A DNA stretch of 32,002 nt from Acidimicrobiia bacterium (GTDB taxonomy: Bacteria; Actinomycetota; Acidimicrobiia; Spongiisociales; ZC4RG35): contig JAICRU010000030.1 of NCBI GenBank assembly GCA_025937235.1, forward strand, positions 1-32,002. The letters are read 5' to 3'. The position numbers and the translations under genes are program-made. How positions within the stretch are numbered: position 1 is the stretch's first letter; each line of letters opens with the position of its first letter. Under the pieces are notes generated by a model. It saw nothing but the letters and a program-made list of their open reading frames with translations. It made no database searches and was not told the DNA's origin. Below, piece after piece: positions 7,383-15,837 of this stretch.

Positions 7383-8588
7383 CTATTCCCCGCGTCGGGC
7401 GCTGTGCAGCTGCATCGCCCCGGCCACTCCCTTCAGGTCCACCGGACCGATCTCGGTGAAGGCCAACCCGGACCCGGTCGAGGCGTCGACCACCTCCTGG
7501 CTGACCACGACCTCTCCGGGCCTGGCATACTCCGCGATGCGGGCCGCGATGTTGACGGTGCGGCCGAAGTAATCCCCCTCCTGGAAGAGAACCGGTCCGG
7601 CATGCAGCCCGACATGGGCGGAGGAGACCCCGAGCCGCGGCGCCGCGTCCACCATGTCCAGGGCCGCGACCACACCTTGGGCCGGCTCCGGGAAATGAAA
7701 CATGACACCGTCGCCCAACCACTTGATCGCTTTTCCCCCGTGTCGCACCGAACGCTGCTGGACCATGGTGGACAGGCTCCGGGCGAGGTCGGCTGCAGCT
7801 TCGTCCCCCCGCTCCTCCGTGAGCCGGGTGTAGCCGGTGAGGTCCAGGAAGCAGATCGCCGGCACACGATCCGGGGGCTGGTAGAGCCCAGCCGTCTCCA
7901 ACGCGCTCTCCAGACCTTCCAGTATGTTCCTGATCCAGGCATTTGCCTGCTGCCCGTGATAGATGGCAAGCACGGCCTGGTCACTGGCCCCGGCCAGGGT
8001 CGGTGACAGCTCCCTCGACACCTCCGAGAGGGCATGGGGCCCCTCCCCGGCTCGGATCAGCGGCATCATCACCTCATCTCGCCACCAGTCCGATTCCGTT
8101 TCGGCGATTCGGCGCATGCTCTCGCCGTAGACACGCAGGGCGCGTTCGATGACACTGGGGCGAAAGCCATGCTCGTGCTGGATGGTGATCAGGGGCAGCA
8201 CCTCCAGCTCGCTCTCACGGATGCGGTCCTCAGGCACCGCTGGGGCAAATCCCATCGCCTCCCTGATGGCGGTCAGCACGTCCACCGGCAAACCCGTCTC
8301 TTCACTCAGCTCGGCGTAGGTCGTCTCGCTCAGAGAGGACCAGCGGTCATAGGTCGCGATGTCCATGAAATCGAGCGTCAGGACACCACGCCGGAGTGCC
8401 TCGCCCAATCCCTCCAACGGCAATCCGGCCATCTCGAGTGTCTGCAGGATTCGAGCCCTTTGGACGTCACTGTCGGCGTAATCGCCCGCGACGTCTGGCT
8501 CGATGATCCGGAGCCGAGCCAGTTGTCCCACGAAGGCGCGATCGAGCCCGGCACGATCGGCCACCTCTGCTTCCGAGTAACCCGGCAT
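7383..8588 (-). CDS. Class III adenylate/guanylate cyclase with two MerR-like N-terminal segments
   Basis: A cytoplasmic class III nucleotide cyclase of 401 residues. The catalytic domain (about residues 243-400) has the metal-binding D249 in ICFLDLTGYT, K289 and D293 in IKWLGDG, and the DYFGRTVNIAARI stretch that holds the base-selecting and transition-state residues; it therefore looks active, most likely making cAMP. The N-terminal part resembles the actinobacterial cyclase regulatory domain of the Rv1264 kind. One MerR-like helix-turn-helix begins YSEAEVADRAGL (about 4-70), and a second similar stretch surrounds LSEETGLPVDVLTAIREAMGF (about 95-170). ATG 8588 is preferred to an in-frame GTG at 8666, because the domain begins right after it and the longer form would run through the PHO-box-like repeat. 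It is divergent from pstS. The signal sensed is unknown. Confidence 0.85.
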   Translation of the reverse strand: MPGYSEAEVADRAGLDRAFVGQLARLRIIEPDVAGDYADSDVQRARILQTLEMAGLPLEGLGEALRRGVLTLDFMDIATYDRWSSLSETTYAELSEETGLPVDVLTAIREAMGFAPAVPEDRIRESELEVLPLITIQHEHGFRPSVIERALRVYGESMRRIAETESDWWRDEVMMPLIRAGEGPHALSEVSRELSPTLAGASDQAVLAIYHGQQANAWIRNILEGLESALETAGLYQPPDRVPAICFLDLTGYTRLTEERGDEAAADLARSLSTMVQQRSVRHGGKAIKWLGDGVMFHFPEPAQGVVAALDMVDAAPRLGVSSAHVGLHAGPVLFQEGDYFGRTVNIAARIAEYARPGEVVVSQEVVDASTGSGLAFTEIGPVDLKGVAGAMQLHSARRGE

Positions 8589-8621
8589 CGGGGGCCCGAG
8601 GCTACGCAGAACGCACTGCAA

Positions 8622-8639
8622 GTTCACCTCTCGTTCACC
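8622..8639 (+). promoter_or_regulatory. PHO-box-like direct repeat upstream of pstS
   Basis: GTTCACC-TCTC-GTTCACC: two identical 7-bp units with an exact 11-nt period, ending 102 nt before the pstS ATG. This is the arrangement bound by PhoP in Streptomyces and resembles RegX3-type sites. A further related heptamer, GTTCATC, lies at 8674-8680, out of register. The TACGTT at 8671-8676 could be a -10 element, placing the repeat near the -35 region, which would suit an activator. The likely binder is the response regulator encoded at 13377-14093. No other 11-nt GTTCACC tandem was noticed in the window. Confidence 0.7.
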
Positions 8640-8741
8640 GACGGGCCAACGGCCGGTAAACGGCACCCCATACGTTCATCTCGGGCGGTGGGGTCCCCCG
8701 CGGCCCGGATGAAACCGATCGTGAGCAAGGAGCACATTGGG

Positions 8742-9842
8742 ATGAAGTCCCGAACCATCCACCTGCTGGGTCTCGCTGTCGTGACTGCAATGGTCGTGGC
8801 CGCCTGTGACATCGACGCCGGTGATTCGACCCCGAGCACCGGGGCGGCGGCAGACACCACGGAAGCCGCACCCGATACCACCGAGCCCATGGAGGAGCCG
8901 ACGACGTCTGCGGGAGGCGGCGAGGGCGGTGACCTGTCGGGGAACATCGTGGTCTCGGGTTCGTCGACCGTCGAGCCCATCACGGCACGGGTCGGCGAAG
9001 CCTTCGACGGCGCCAACCCCGGCGTAGCCACCTCGGTCGAGGGACCGGGCACCGGTGACGGGTTCGCCAGGTTCTGTGCCGGCGAGACCGACATATCCGA
9101 TGCCTCCCGCCCGATCTCGGAGGAGGAAATCGCCACCTGTGAGGGCGCCGGTGTCGAGTACGTCGAGCTCCACATCGCCACCGACGGGCTGACGGTCATG
9201 ACCAATCCGGCCAACGAGGCGGTGACCTGTCTCGCCTATTCCGATTTGTACGCCCTGCTCGGCCCGGAGTCGGAGGGCTTCGCCAGTTGGTCCGATGCCA
9301 ACGAGCTCGCCGGTGAACTTGGCGCACCCAACGCCCCCTATCCCGAGGAGCCACTGGTGATCACCGCTCCGGGTGAGGAGTCGGGCACCTACGACAGCTT
9401 CGTGGAGCTGGTCATCGCCGACATATCCGAAGAGCGTCTGGGTGAGGACAACGATTTCACCAGGGCCGACTACAACGCCTCGGCGAACGACAACGTGATC
9501 GTCCAGGGGATCACCGAGAACCCCACCTCGCTGGGGTGGGTTGGCTTTGCCTTCTTCGAGGAGAACCAGGCCGCGCTCAAGGCCATCGAGGTAGACAGCG
9601 GCGACTCGGGATGCGTGGCCCCGACCACCGAGAGCATCGCAAGCTTCGAGTATCCGCTGTCAAGACCCTTGTTCATCTATGTCAAGACCAATGACGTGGC
9701 CAGCAGGCCGGACCTGACCGCCTTCGTCGACTTCTACCTGTCCGACGACGGTCTGGCCTTCGTTTCGGAAGCCGGCTACGTCCAGATCCCGGGGGAGGAC
9801 ATCGAGGCGACCCGAGCGGCATGGGAAGACGCCAAGGGTTGA
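8742..9842 (+). CDS. pstS: Phosphate ABC transporter substrate-binding lipoprotein PstS
   Basis: A 366-residue exported lipoprotein that captures inorganic phosphate for PstCAB. A lipoprotein signal peptide (MKSRTIHLLGLAV, lipobox VAAC) is followed by a Thr/Glu/Pro-rich linker to about residue 60. The binding domain opens with IVVSGSSTVEPITARVGEAF and includes GPGTGDGFARFC, DISDASRPI and GEESGTYDSF, the PstS phosphate-loop motifs. A cysteine pair near FCAGETD and ATCEGAG may form a disulfide. ATG 8742 is chosen because AAGGAG at 8727-8732 is well spaced and the signal peptide starts there; the frame remains open far upstream but that part is antisense to the cyclase. It is the first gene of the pst-pho cluster. 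Confidence 0.95.
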   Translation: MKSRTIHLLGLAVVTAMVVAACDIDAGDSTPSTGAAADTTEAAPDTTEPMEEPTTSAGGGEGGDLSGNIVVSGSSTVEPITARVGEAFDGANPGVATSVEGPGTGDGFARFCAGETDISDASRPISEEEIATCEGAGVEYVELHIATDGLTVMTNPANEAVTCLAYSDLYALLGPESEGFASWSDANELAGELGAPNAPYPEEPLVITAPGEESGTYDSFVELVIADISEERLGEDNDFTRADYNASANDNVIVQGITENPTSLGWVGFAFFEENQAALKAIEVDSGDSGCVAPTTESIASFEYPLSRPLFIYVKTNDVASRPDLTAFVDFYLSDDGLAFVSEAGYVQIPGEDIEATRAAWEDAKG

Positions 9843-9849
9843 GGTCGGG

Positions 9850-9879
9850 CCCGGGGTCGGGCAGAGGCCAGGCCCCGGG
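9850..9879 (+). other. GC-rich stem-loop between pstS and pstC
   Basis: CCCGGGGTC (9850-9858) pairs with GGCCCCGGG (9871-9879), nine pairs counting one T-G wobble, around a 12-nt loop; flanking GGTC and GACC could compete. No T-run follows, so it should shield the 3' end of pstS mRNA or terminate only partly, favouring high PstS relative to the membrane and ATPase subunits. Confidence 0.5.
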
Positions 9880-9901
9880 ACCTAACCTCTACGAGACGCC
9901 A

Positions 9902-10831
9902 ATGGCCACCGTCGATGACCAGCGGGACATCTCGATCGACCTGACCGGAGATGTCCGCCGCCGTCGCCGGGAGAGCCTGGTCAAGGCGACCTTCTTCGCA
10001 GCCGCCGCGGTCTCGATCCTGATCTCGGTGGCCATCGTGATCGCCCTCATCGGGAAAGCGTGGGCTTTCGTGTCATCGATCGAGTTGAGTCAGCTGTGGG
10101 CAGACGGCTGGTTCCCGCGCAGGGGCCGGTTCCAGTTGGCCGCCTTGATCGTCCACACACTGATGGTCACCGGGATCGCCATGGTCGTGGCGGTGCCCTT
10201 CGGACTCGGGTCCGCCGTCTACCTGTCGGAGTACGCCAGATCAGGGGTCCGAAGAGTCCTCAAGCCCACCCTCGAGATCCTGGCCGGAATTCCGTCCGTC
10301 GTCCTCGGTTTCTTCGCCCTCCAGTTCATCACTCCCAACATCGTGCGCGGCATGTTCCCCGGGGCGCAGAGCGCCAACTTCCTCGCAGCCGGTATCGCGG
10401 TCGGAATACTCACCATCCCGTTGGTGGCGTCGGTGTCCGAGGATGCGATGAGGGCCGTGCCTTCCTCGCTGAGAGAGGCCTCATATGGTCTGGGCGCCAA
10501 GCGGTGGCATACCGCCCTCCGCGTCGTCTTCCCGGCGGCGATCTCCGGGATCATCGCTGCCGTGATCCTGGGAATCTCGAGGGCCATCGGTGAGACCATG
10601 GTCGTGGCGCTCGCCGCCGGGCTGAACGGCATCATGACCTTCAACCCGACCGAGGGCGGGCTGACCATGACCGGGGCCATCGCCAATCTGGCGGTGGGAT
10701 CCGACCAGGTGGCCGGAGATGTCGCCGCTTTTCAGTCGCTCTTCTTCGTAGGCCTGGTCCTTTTCATCTTCACGCTCGCGCTGAACATCCTCAGTGGGCG
10801 AATGGTCCGACGCTACAGACAGAGGTACTGA
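9902..10831 (+). CDS. pstC: Phosphate ABC transporter permease PstC
   Basis: A 309-residue inner-membrane permease that forms the phosphate channel with PstA. It has about six transmembrane segments, with a first helix near FFAAAAVSILISVAIVIALI. It has the PstC-type motif VYLSEYARSGVRRVLKPTLEILAGIPSVVLG (split here by its helix turn) and the EAA-like cytoplasmic loop LREASYGLGAKRWHT that docks onto PstB, then ISRAIGETMVVALAAG. ATG 9902 (MATVDDQRDIS) is preferred over an earlier in-frame ATG at 9821 that would overlap pstS and pass through the stem-loop. The gene follows pstS by 59 nt and precedes pstA by two bases, so it is in the same operon. Confidence 0.95.
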   Translation: MATVDDQRDISIDLTGDVRRRRRESLVKATFFAAAAVSILISVAIVIALIGKAWAFVSSIELSQLWADGWFPRRGRFQLAALIVHTLMVTGIAMVVAVPFGLGSAVYLSEYARSGVRRVLKPTLEILAGIPSVVLGFFALQFITPNIVRGMFPGAQSANFLAAGIAVGILTIPLVASVSEDAMRAVPSSLREASYGLGAKRWHTALRVVFPAAISGIIAAVILGISRAIGETMVVALAAGLNGIMTFNPTEGGLTMTGAIANLAVGSDQVAGDVAAFQSLFFVGLVLFIFTLALNILSGRMVRRYRQRY

Positions 10832-10833
10832 GG

Positions 10834-11799
10834 ATGACAACCGGCACGGCAGCCATCACGACCACAGAACTGGTTCGGCGATCGATCGAAGGGCGTCGCT
10901 TCAGCCCGGTCAACGCCCTGATCGCCTTCACCCTCCTCTTCACGCTGCTCTCTTCGGTCGTGATCCTGGTCACCCTGCTCGTCGACACCATCGCGGCGGC
11001 CCTCCCGGTCTTCGCCACCCGGGGGTTCTCCTTCATCACCTCCTCACTATCACCCCGAGCCGAGGCGGCCGGCATCTGGCAGGGGATCATGGGGTCCTTG
11101 GCTTTGACCGGCTTCGTGATCGCGGTCGCTTTCCCTCTCGGTGTGGCTGCCGCGGTCTATCTGGAGGAATACGCCCCGGACAACCGGCTGACCAGGTTCC
11201 TCAACGCCAACATCCGCAACCTGGCCGGGGTGCCGTCGATCGTCTATGGGATCCTCGGGCTCTTCCTCTTCGTCGAGGTGTTCATGCGTGGCATGCTCGG
11301 TGCCTCCGAGGGGATCGCAGGGCGAAACGTCGTGGCCGGAGGTCTCACGTTGGCCGTGCTCGTGCTACCGATCATGATCATCACCACATCTGAGGCCCTG
11401 CGGGCCGTCCCAAGCGGGCTGAGAGAGGCATCTCTGGCGGTGGGGGCCACCCGCTGGGAGACGATCCGACATCATGTCCTGCCTGTTGCCGTGCCGGCCA
11501 TCCTGACCGGGTCGGTGCTCACGATCGCCCGGGCTTTCGGTGAGTCCGCCCCACTGCTCCTGGCCGGCGCCCAGCTATCGCTCTTCTTCACTGTCGCCTC
11601 CGACTCGTCGTTCTACGACTTGATGCTGACCCAGCCCTACACCGCCCTGCCGATCATCGTCTTCAACTTCGCTCGTCAGCCTCAGGCCGAGTTCGTGGCA
11701 CTGACGGCCGCCTCGATCGTCGTGCTGCTGGTGATGCTGCTCTCGGTCAACGCGGCGGCGGTACTGGCCAGGGACCGCTACGAGCGGAGATACCGATGA
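10834..11799 (+). CDS. pstA: Phosphate ABC transporter permease PstA
   Basis: A 321-residue permease partner of PstC. Six or so hydrophobic helices are visible, with the PstA hallmarks [37 protein letters not shown], the ATPase-docking [15 protein letters not shown], and [15 protein letters not shown]. The ATG at 10834 sits two bases after the pstC stop, with AGG close upstream. Its TGA overlaps the pstB ATG as ATGA, which indicates translational coupling in the pstSCAB operon. Confidence 0.95.
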   Translation: MTTGTAAITTTELVRRSIEGRRFSPVNALIAFTLLFTLLSSVVILVTLLVDTIAAALPVFATRGFSFITSSLSPRAEAAGIWQGIMGSLALTGFVIAVAFPLGVAAAVYLEEYAPDNRLTRFLNANIRNLAGVPSIVYGILGLFLFVEVFMRGMLGASEGIAGRNVVAGGLTLAVLVLPIMIITTSEALRAVPSGLREASLAVGATRWETIRHHVLPVAVPAILTGSVLTIARAFGESAPLLLAGAQLSLFFTVASDSSFYDLMLTQPYTALPIIVFNFARQPQAEFVALTAASIVVLLVMLLSVNAAAVLARDRYERRYR

Positions 11800-12689
11800 T
11801 CGACCAGGAAGGCGAGCCGATGACGACACAGGCGGAGCCCAGCTCCAGACTCGAGGCACCGGTCAAGCTCGCCCTGGGCTCAGCGGATGGCGCGATCGAG
11901 CTGCCGGAGGAGCGATCGCCGATATTCGTGTTGAAAGGGCTCAACGTCTATTACGGGGCTTTCAGGGCGGTTCGCGACGTCGACATGACGATCCGTCAGA
12001 ATCGGATCACGGCCCTGATCGGGCCTTCTGGCTGCGGCAAGTCCACCGTCCTCCGATGTTTCAACAGGATGAACGATCTCATCGAGACCGCCCGCGTCGA
12101 GGGCCAGGTCCACTACCACGGGGTGGATCTGTACGGGGAGAGGGTCGATCCGGTCGAGGTCCGCCGCCGGATCGGGATGGTTTTTCAGAAGCCCAACCCG
12201 TTCCCCAAGAGCATCTACGAGAACATCGTGTACGGGCCGCGCATCGCCGGCTTCAAGGGCAACTACGACGACCTCGTCGAGGAGGCGCTCGTCAAGGCTG
12301 CGCTCTGGGATGAGGTGAAGGATAAGCTCAAGGAGTCGGGGATGGCACTCTCCGGCGGCCAGCAACAACGTCTGTGCATCGCCCGGGCCATTGCCACCAG
12401 CCCTGACGTCGTCCTCATGGACGAGCCATGCTCGGCACTCGATCCGATCGCCACGCTGAAGATCGAAGAGCTGATGCTCGACCTTAAGAAGGACTTCACG
12501 ATCGTGATCGTCACCCACAACATGCAGCAGGCGGCCCGAGTCTCAGACCAGACAGCGTTCTTCACGGTCAACGTCAGCGAGGAAGGGCAGCGAACCGGGT
12601 ACCTCGTAGAGTTCAACGAGACAGAGCAGATCTTCACCTCACCCGAGAAGAAACAGACCGAGGACTACATCACGGGGCGCTTCGGATGA
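11796..12689 (+). CDS. pstB: Phosphate ABC transporter ATP-binding protein PstB
   Basis: A 297-residue ABC ATPase that powers phosphate import. After a variable leader of about 40 residues come Walker [10 protein letters not shown], the PstB-specific NRMNDLI and [15 protein letters not shown], the signature [14 protein letters not shown], Walker B VVLMDEP, and the H-loop THNM. The leader is longer than in typical PstB (about 250-260 residues); an internal ATG at 11820 (MTTQAEPSS) could be the real start. ATG 11796 overlaps the pstA stop, and the pstB TGA overlaps the phoU ATG, so the whole cluster looks translationally coupled. Confidence 0.95.
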   Translation: MIDQEGEPMTTQAEPSSRLEAPVKLALGSADGAIELPEERSPIFVLKGLNVYYGAFRAVRDVDMTIRQNRITALIGPSGCGKSTVLRCFNRMNDLIETARVEGQVHYHGVDLYGERVDPVEVRRRIGMVFQKPNPFPKSIYENIVYGPRIAGFKGNYDDLVEEALVKAALWDEVKDKLKESGMALSGGQQQRLCIARAIATSPDVVLMDEPCSALDPIATLKIEELMLDLKKDFTIVIVTHNMQQAARVSDQTAFFTVNVSEEGQRTGYLVEFNETEQIFTSPEKKQTEDYITGRFG

Positions 12690-13393
12690 CCAGTGCCGCA
12701 GACACCAACGTTCATTTCCATCAAGAGCTGGAGAACCTGGAGCACGCCGTCATCGGGATGGTGGACCGCGCCGAGCACATGGTGGAGATGGCAGTGGAGT
12801 CCGTGGTCAGCGGGGATATCGAGCTGGCCGAGCACGTGGTCCGTCTCGACGAGGAGATCGACAAGATCTATTTCGACGTTCACCACCAGTGGACCACGCT
12901 CATGGCCCGATTCCAGCCACTCGGGTCCGATCTGCGAAAGATGACCGTTCTCCTCCAGCTCAACGCGACCTTCGAGCGGATGGGTGACCAGTGTGTGAAC
13001 ATCGCCAGGGTGGCTCAGCAGAACGAAGGGCTGCCGCGTGTGGAGAGGATCTGCGACCAGATCCGGGAGATGGGGGATCTGGTCCGACCCATGATTCGGA
13101 CCTCGATCGAGGCATATCTCCGCCAGGACCTGGACGAAGCTCGGCTCCTGCCCGCGATGGACCAGCCTGTCGATCGCCTCAATGCCAATATGTTCAAGGA
13201 GATCGTGGCCGTCGCCTCCGACCCTCGGATGCTGGAGTGGGCCACCAAGATGATCATGGCTTCGCGGGCCTTGGAGAGGGTTGGCGATCAGGCCGTCGAC
13301 TTCGCCGAGCAGACGGCGTATCTCATCACCGGACAGCGAGCCCAATTCGTCGAAGCCGGTCTGGACGAGTCGGTCGATGAACAGAGCGGATGA
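12686..13393 (+). CDS. phoU: Phosphate signalling regulator PhoU
   Basis: A 235-residue all-helical PhoU with two three-helix repeats. Visible landmarks are [16 protein letters not shown] near the start, the metal-binding-type [17 protein letters not shown] in the first repeat, and [19 protein letters not shown] in the second. PhoU links the Pst transporter to the PhoR/SenX3-type kinase and keeps the regulon off when phosphate is plentiful. It starts inside the pstB stop (ATGA) and its 3' end overlaps the response-regulator gene by 17 nt, so transporter, PhoU and the two-component pair form one unit. Confidence 0.94.
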   Translation: MTSAADTNVHFHQELENLEHAVIGMVDRAEHMVEMAVESVVSGDIELAEHVVRLDEEIDKIYFDVHHQWTTLMARFQPLGSDLRKMTVLLQLNATFERMGDQCVNIARVAQQNEGLPRVERICDQIREMGDLVRPMIRTSIEAYLRQDLDEARLLPAMDQPVDRLNANMFKEIVAVASDPRMLEWATKMIMASRALERVGDQAVDFAEQTAYLITGQRAQFVEAGLDESVDEQSG

Positions 13394-14093
13394 GACCCGC
13401 AGACACCGCGTCCTGGTGGTAGAGGACGAGCCCGGGCTGGCCGAATCGGTCAGATACGCCCTCGATGTGGAAGGGTTCGACGTTCTGGTCTCCGACACCG
13501 GGGTCAGTGGGCTCGAGTCGGCCCGTGTCAACGACCCCGATCTGGTGGTGCTCGACCTGATGTTGCCCGGCATGTCCGGTCTCGATGTCTGCCGTCAGAT
13601 ACGGCTCTCCTCGGACGTGCCGATCATCATGCTCACCGCCAAGGAGGCCGAGTCGGACAAGGTGGCCGGCCTCGAGCTGGGGGCGGACGACTACATGACC
13701 AAGCCCTTCTCCATGCGCGAGCTGGTAGCGCGGATCCGCGCCCAGTTGAGGAGGGCGGCGAAGAGCGGAGCCCTGGCCGAGTCCAACGAAGTGCTTCGGG
13801 GTGGTCCGATCGAGCTCGACATCGACGCCCATCAGGCGCGCCTGGACGGGAAGTCGGTCGACCTGAGGCCGAAGGAGTTCGAGCTGCTGGAGTCGCTGAT
13901 GCGACGTAGAAACCGACTGTCGGCGCGTCACACCCTCCTCGACGACGTGTGGGGGCCGAGCTACTTCGGAGACACCAAGACCCTGGATGTCCACATCAAG
14001 CGTCTCAGGCAGAAGCTGGAGGCCGATCCCTCCCATCCGCAACTGATCGTCACCGTCCGGGGTCTGGGCTACAAGTTCATCGATGAGCAGTAG
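13377..14093 (+). CDS. PhoB/RegX3-type OmpR-family response regulator
   Basis: A 238-residue response regulator. The receiver (11-125) has the acidic pocket E16/D17, phosphoacceptor D60 in LVVLDLMLPGMSG, T87 and K109, so it is complete. The OmpR winged helix (about 140-237) includes VDLRPKEFELLESLM, FGDTKTLDVHIKRLRQKL and VRGLGYKF. It most likely activates pstS and other phosphate-starvation genes through the GTTCACC repeat at 8622-8639. ATG 13377 ([15 protein letters not shown]) fits the domain start; a longer frame from 13281 would overlap phoU heavily. It overlaps phoU by 17 nt and the kinase gene by 11 nt. It could be named phoB, phoP or regX3, so no symbol is assigned. Confidence 0.92.
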   Translation: MNRADETRRHRVLVVEDEPGLAESVRYALDVEGFDVLVSDTGVSGLESARVNDPDLVVLDLMLPGMSGLDVCRQIRLSSDVPIIMLTAKEAESDKVAGLELGADDYMTKPFSMRELVARIRAQLRRAAKSGALAESNEVLRGGPIELDIDAHQARLDGKSVDLRPKEFELLESLMRRRNRLSARHTLLDDVWGPSYFGDTKTLDVHIKRLRQKLEADPSHPQLIVTVRGLGYKFIDEQ

Positions 14094-15819
14094 GGTCCCG
14101 GGTCGGACATCGCTCGCCCTCCGCTTCCTTCTCTATTTCGCTCTCCTCTATCTGGTCCTGATCGGGGCGATGGGCTGGTTCCTCACCCGATCGGTGGCTT
14201 CCGCCTTCACCGAGGGTCTGTTCGACCAGGTGGAGTCGGCTGCGGGCATCGCCTCACACGGGATGCCCTCGGATGAGACGGGGCTGGCCGACTGGGCGGA
14301 GGAGGCATCCGATGCGGGGGGCTACCGCTTCACCGTCATCGACCCTGACGGGGTGGTCCTGGCTGACTCTCACTCAGACCCGTTGTCGATGGAGAACCAT
14401 GCCGACCGTCCCGAGGTCGCAGCCGCTCTCGCCGGGGAGACGGGCCGTGACCTCAGGGACAGCGACACCACCGGGTTCGACCAGCTCTATGTCGCCGTCC
14501 CCACCGAGGGCGGTTTGGTGCTTCGGCTATCTGCCTCTTCCCGCGAGGTGGCCGCCGAGACCTGGCCCTATCGCAGTTCGGTGATCCTCATCTCGATCGT
14601 CGTCGGCGTGTTGGGGCTGCTTCTGGCCGCCTGGCTGGCGCGGACCATGGCCCGTCCGATCAACCAGCTGACCGAGCAGACCAGGGCGCTCATAGGCGAC
14701 GGCGGCGACCACAGGGTGGCTCGATCGTCGGTGCAGGAGATCGACGCGCTAGCGATGGCGATAACCGACCTGGATGCATCCAACAGATCGCGTCTCAAGG
14801 AGTCGGAGCGCTCGTCGTCGACTCTCGAGGTGGTCCTGGCCGCCCTGCCCCAGGGAACCATCCTCTTCGATGAGGCGGACGCGGTGGTCTACGCCAACCC
14901 TTCCGCCCACAGCCTTCTCGGCGCCGTCCCACCGACACTTGCCGGTCTGGCCCCCTTTTCGTTCCAGGATGCGGTGCACGATGCGCGGGTCACGGCCGAG
15001 ACGACCTCGACAATGGCAGAGCACGGCAAGCCGGCCCGGGTGTTGCGGGCCATCGCCACGCCATTCGCCGCAGATCGGAGGGTGCTGCTGGTGGTGGTCG
15101 ACGTCACCGAACGGGAGCGAGCCGCTTCGGTGCGTCGCGACTTCGTCGCCAACGCCTCTCATGAGCTGAAGACGCCGGTCTCGGCGATCATGGCCTCCTC
15201 GGAGGCCCTCCAGCTGGCGGTGTCGAGAGGAGACGCCTCGGCCGTCGACTTCGCCCGTCAGATAGGTGGCTCGGCCGCGCAGCTCGATCGTCTCGTCGCC
15301 GATCTGCTCGACCTGTCACGTCTGGAACGCGACGAGCCCGAGCTGGAGCCCTTGGCCTTTCAGCATCTGGTCCGTGAGGAGGTGGAGAGGGTTCGCACCG
15401 GCGCCGAGGAGCGAGGGGTCGAGTTGACGATCGACCTGGCCGATGTGCATGTCGCCGGGAGCCGCCGTGACCTGGCAATCGCCGTGCGAAACCTCCTCGA
15501 CAACGCCATCAGGCACACCCCGGCCGGCGGCAAGGTCGGAGCCGAGCTCGAGGTGGTGGGTGAGGACGCCGTGCTCAGGATCAGTGACACCGGTGAGGGG
15601 ATCCCGACTCGCGACATCGAGCGGGTGTTCGAGCGCTTCTACCGGGTCGACAACGCACGGGCCCGGGCGACAGGTGGGACCGGTCTGGGACTCGCCATCG
15701 TCAAACACGTGGTGGAGAGTCATGGGGGCAGTGTCACAGTGGAGAGCGAGCTGGGAGCAGGCTCGCTTTTCACGATCCATCTGCCCCTGCCCGACGACCA
15801 AACATCTGAGCGCAACTAG
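14083..15819 (+). CDS. PhoR/SenX3-type sensor histidine kinase
   Basis: A 578-residue membrane kinase. Residues 13-35 form the first helix, a roughly 125-residue extracytoplasmic domain follows, and a second helix (SVILISIVVGVLGLLLAAWLA) leads to a HAMP segment starting with ARPINQLTEQT. A PAS-like region (about 245-345) precedes the kinase core: H-box H360 in NASHELKTPVSAI, N-box NLLDNAIRHT, G1 DTGEGIPTRD, F-box FERFYRV and G2 GTGLGLAIVKH. It should phosphorylate the adjacent regulator under control of PhoU and PstB. Compared with mycobacterial SenX3 it has a larger extracytoplasmic domain. It begins 11 nt inside the regulator gene. Confidence 0.92.
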   Translation: MSSRVPGRTSLALRFLLYFALLYLVLIGAMGWFLTRSVASAFTEGLFDQVESAAGIASHGMPSDETGLADWAEEASDAGGYRFTVIDPDGVVLADSHSDPLSMENHADRPEVAAALAGETGRDLRDSDTTGFDQLYVAVPTEGGLVLRLSASSREVAAETWPYRSSVILISIVVGVLGLLLAAWLARTMARPINQLTEQTRALIGDGGDHRVARSSVQEIDALAMAITDLDASNRSRLKESERSSSTLEVVLAALPQGTILFDEADAVVYANPSAHSLLGAVPPTLAGLAPFSFQDAVHDARVTAETTSTMAEHGKPARVLRAIATPFAADRRVLLVVVDVTERERAASVRRDFVANASHELKTPVSAIMASSEALQLAVSRGDASAVDFARQIGGSAAQLDRLVADLLDLSRLERDEPELEPLAFQHLVREEVERVRTGAEERGVELTIDLADVHVAGSRRDLAIAVRNLLDNAIRHTPAGGKVGAELEVVGEDAVLRISDTGEGIPTRDIERVFERFYRVDNARARATGGTGLGLAIVKHVVESHGGSVTVESELGAGSLFTIHLPLPDDQTSERN

Positions 15820-15837
15820 CCTTCGCGGGTTCCAGCC

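Noticed and set aside
8034-8741. A long upstream extension of the pstS frame
   Set aside because: It is antisense to the cyclase, has no signal-peptide logic, and pstS has its own strong ribosome-binding site and lipoprotein signal at 8742.
12665-13573. Minus-strand open frame of about 302 codons across phoU
   Set aside because: Shadow of phoU and the response regulator, which have complete domain motifs on the plus strand.
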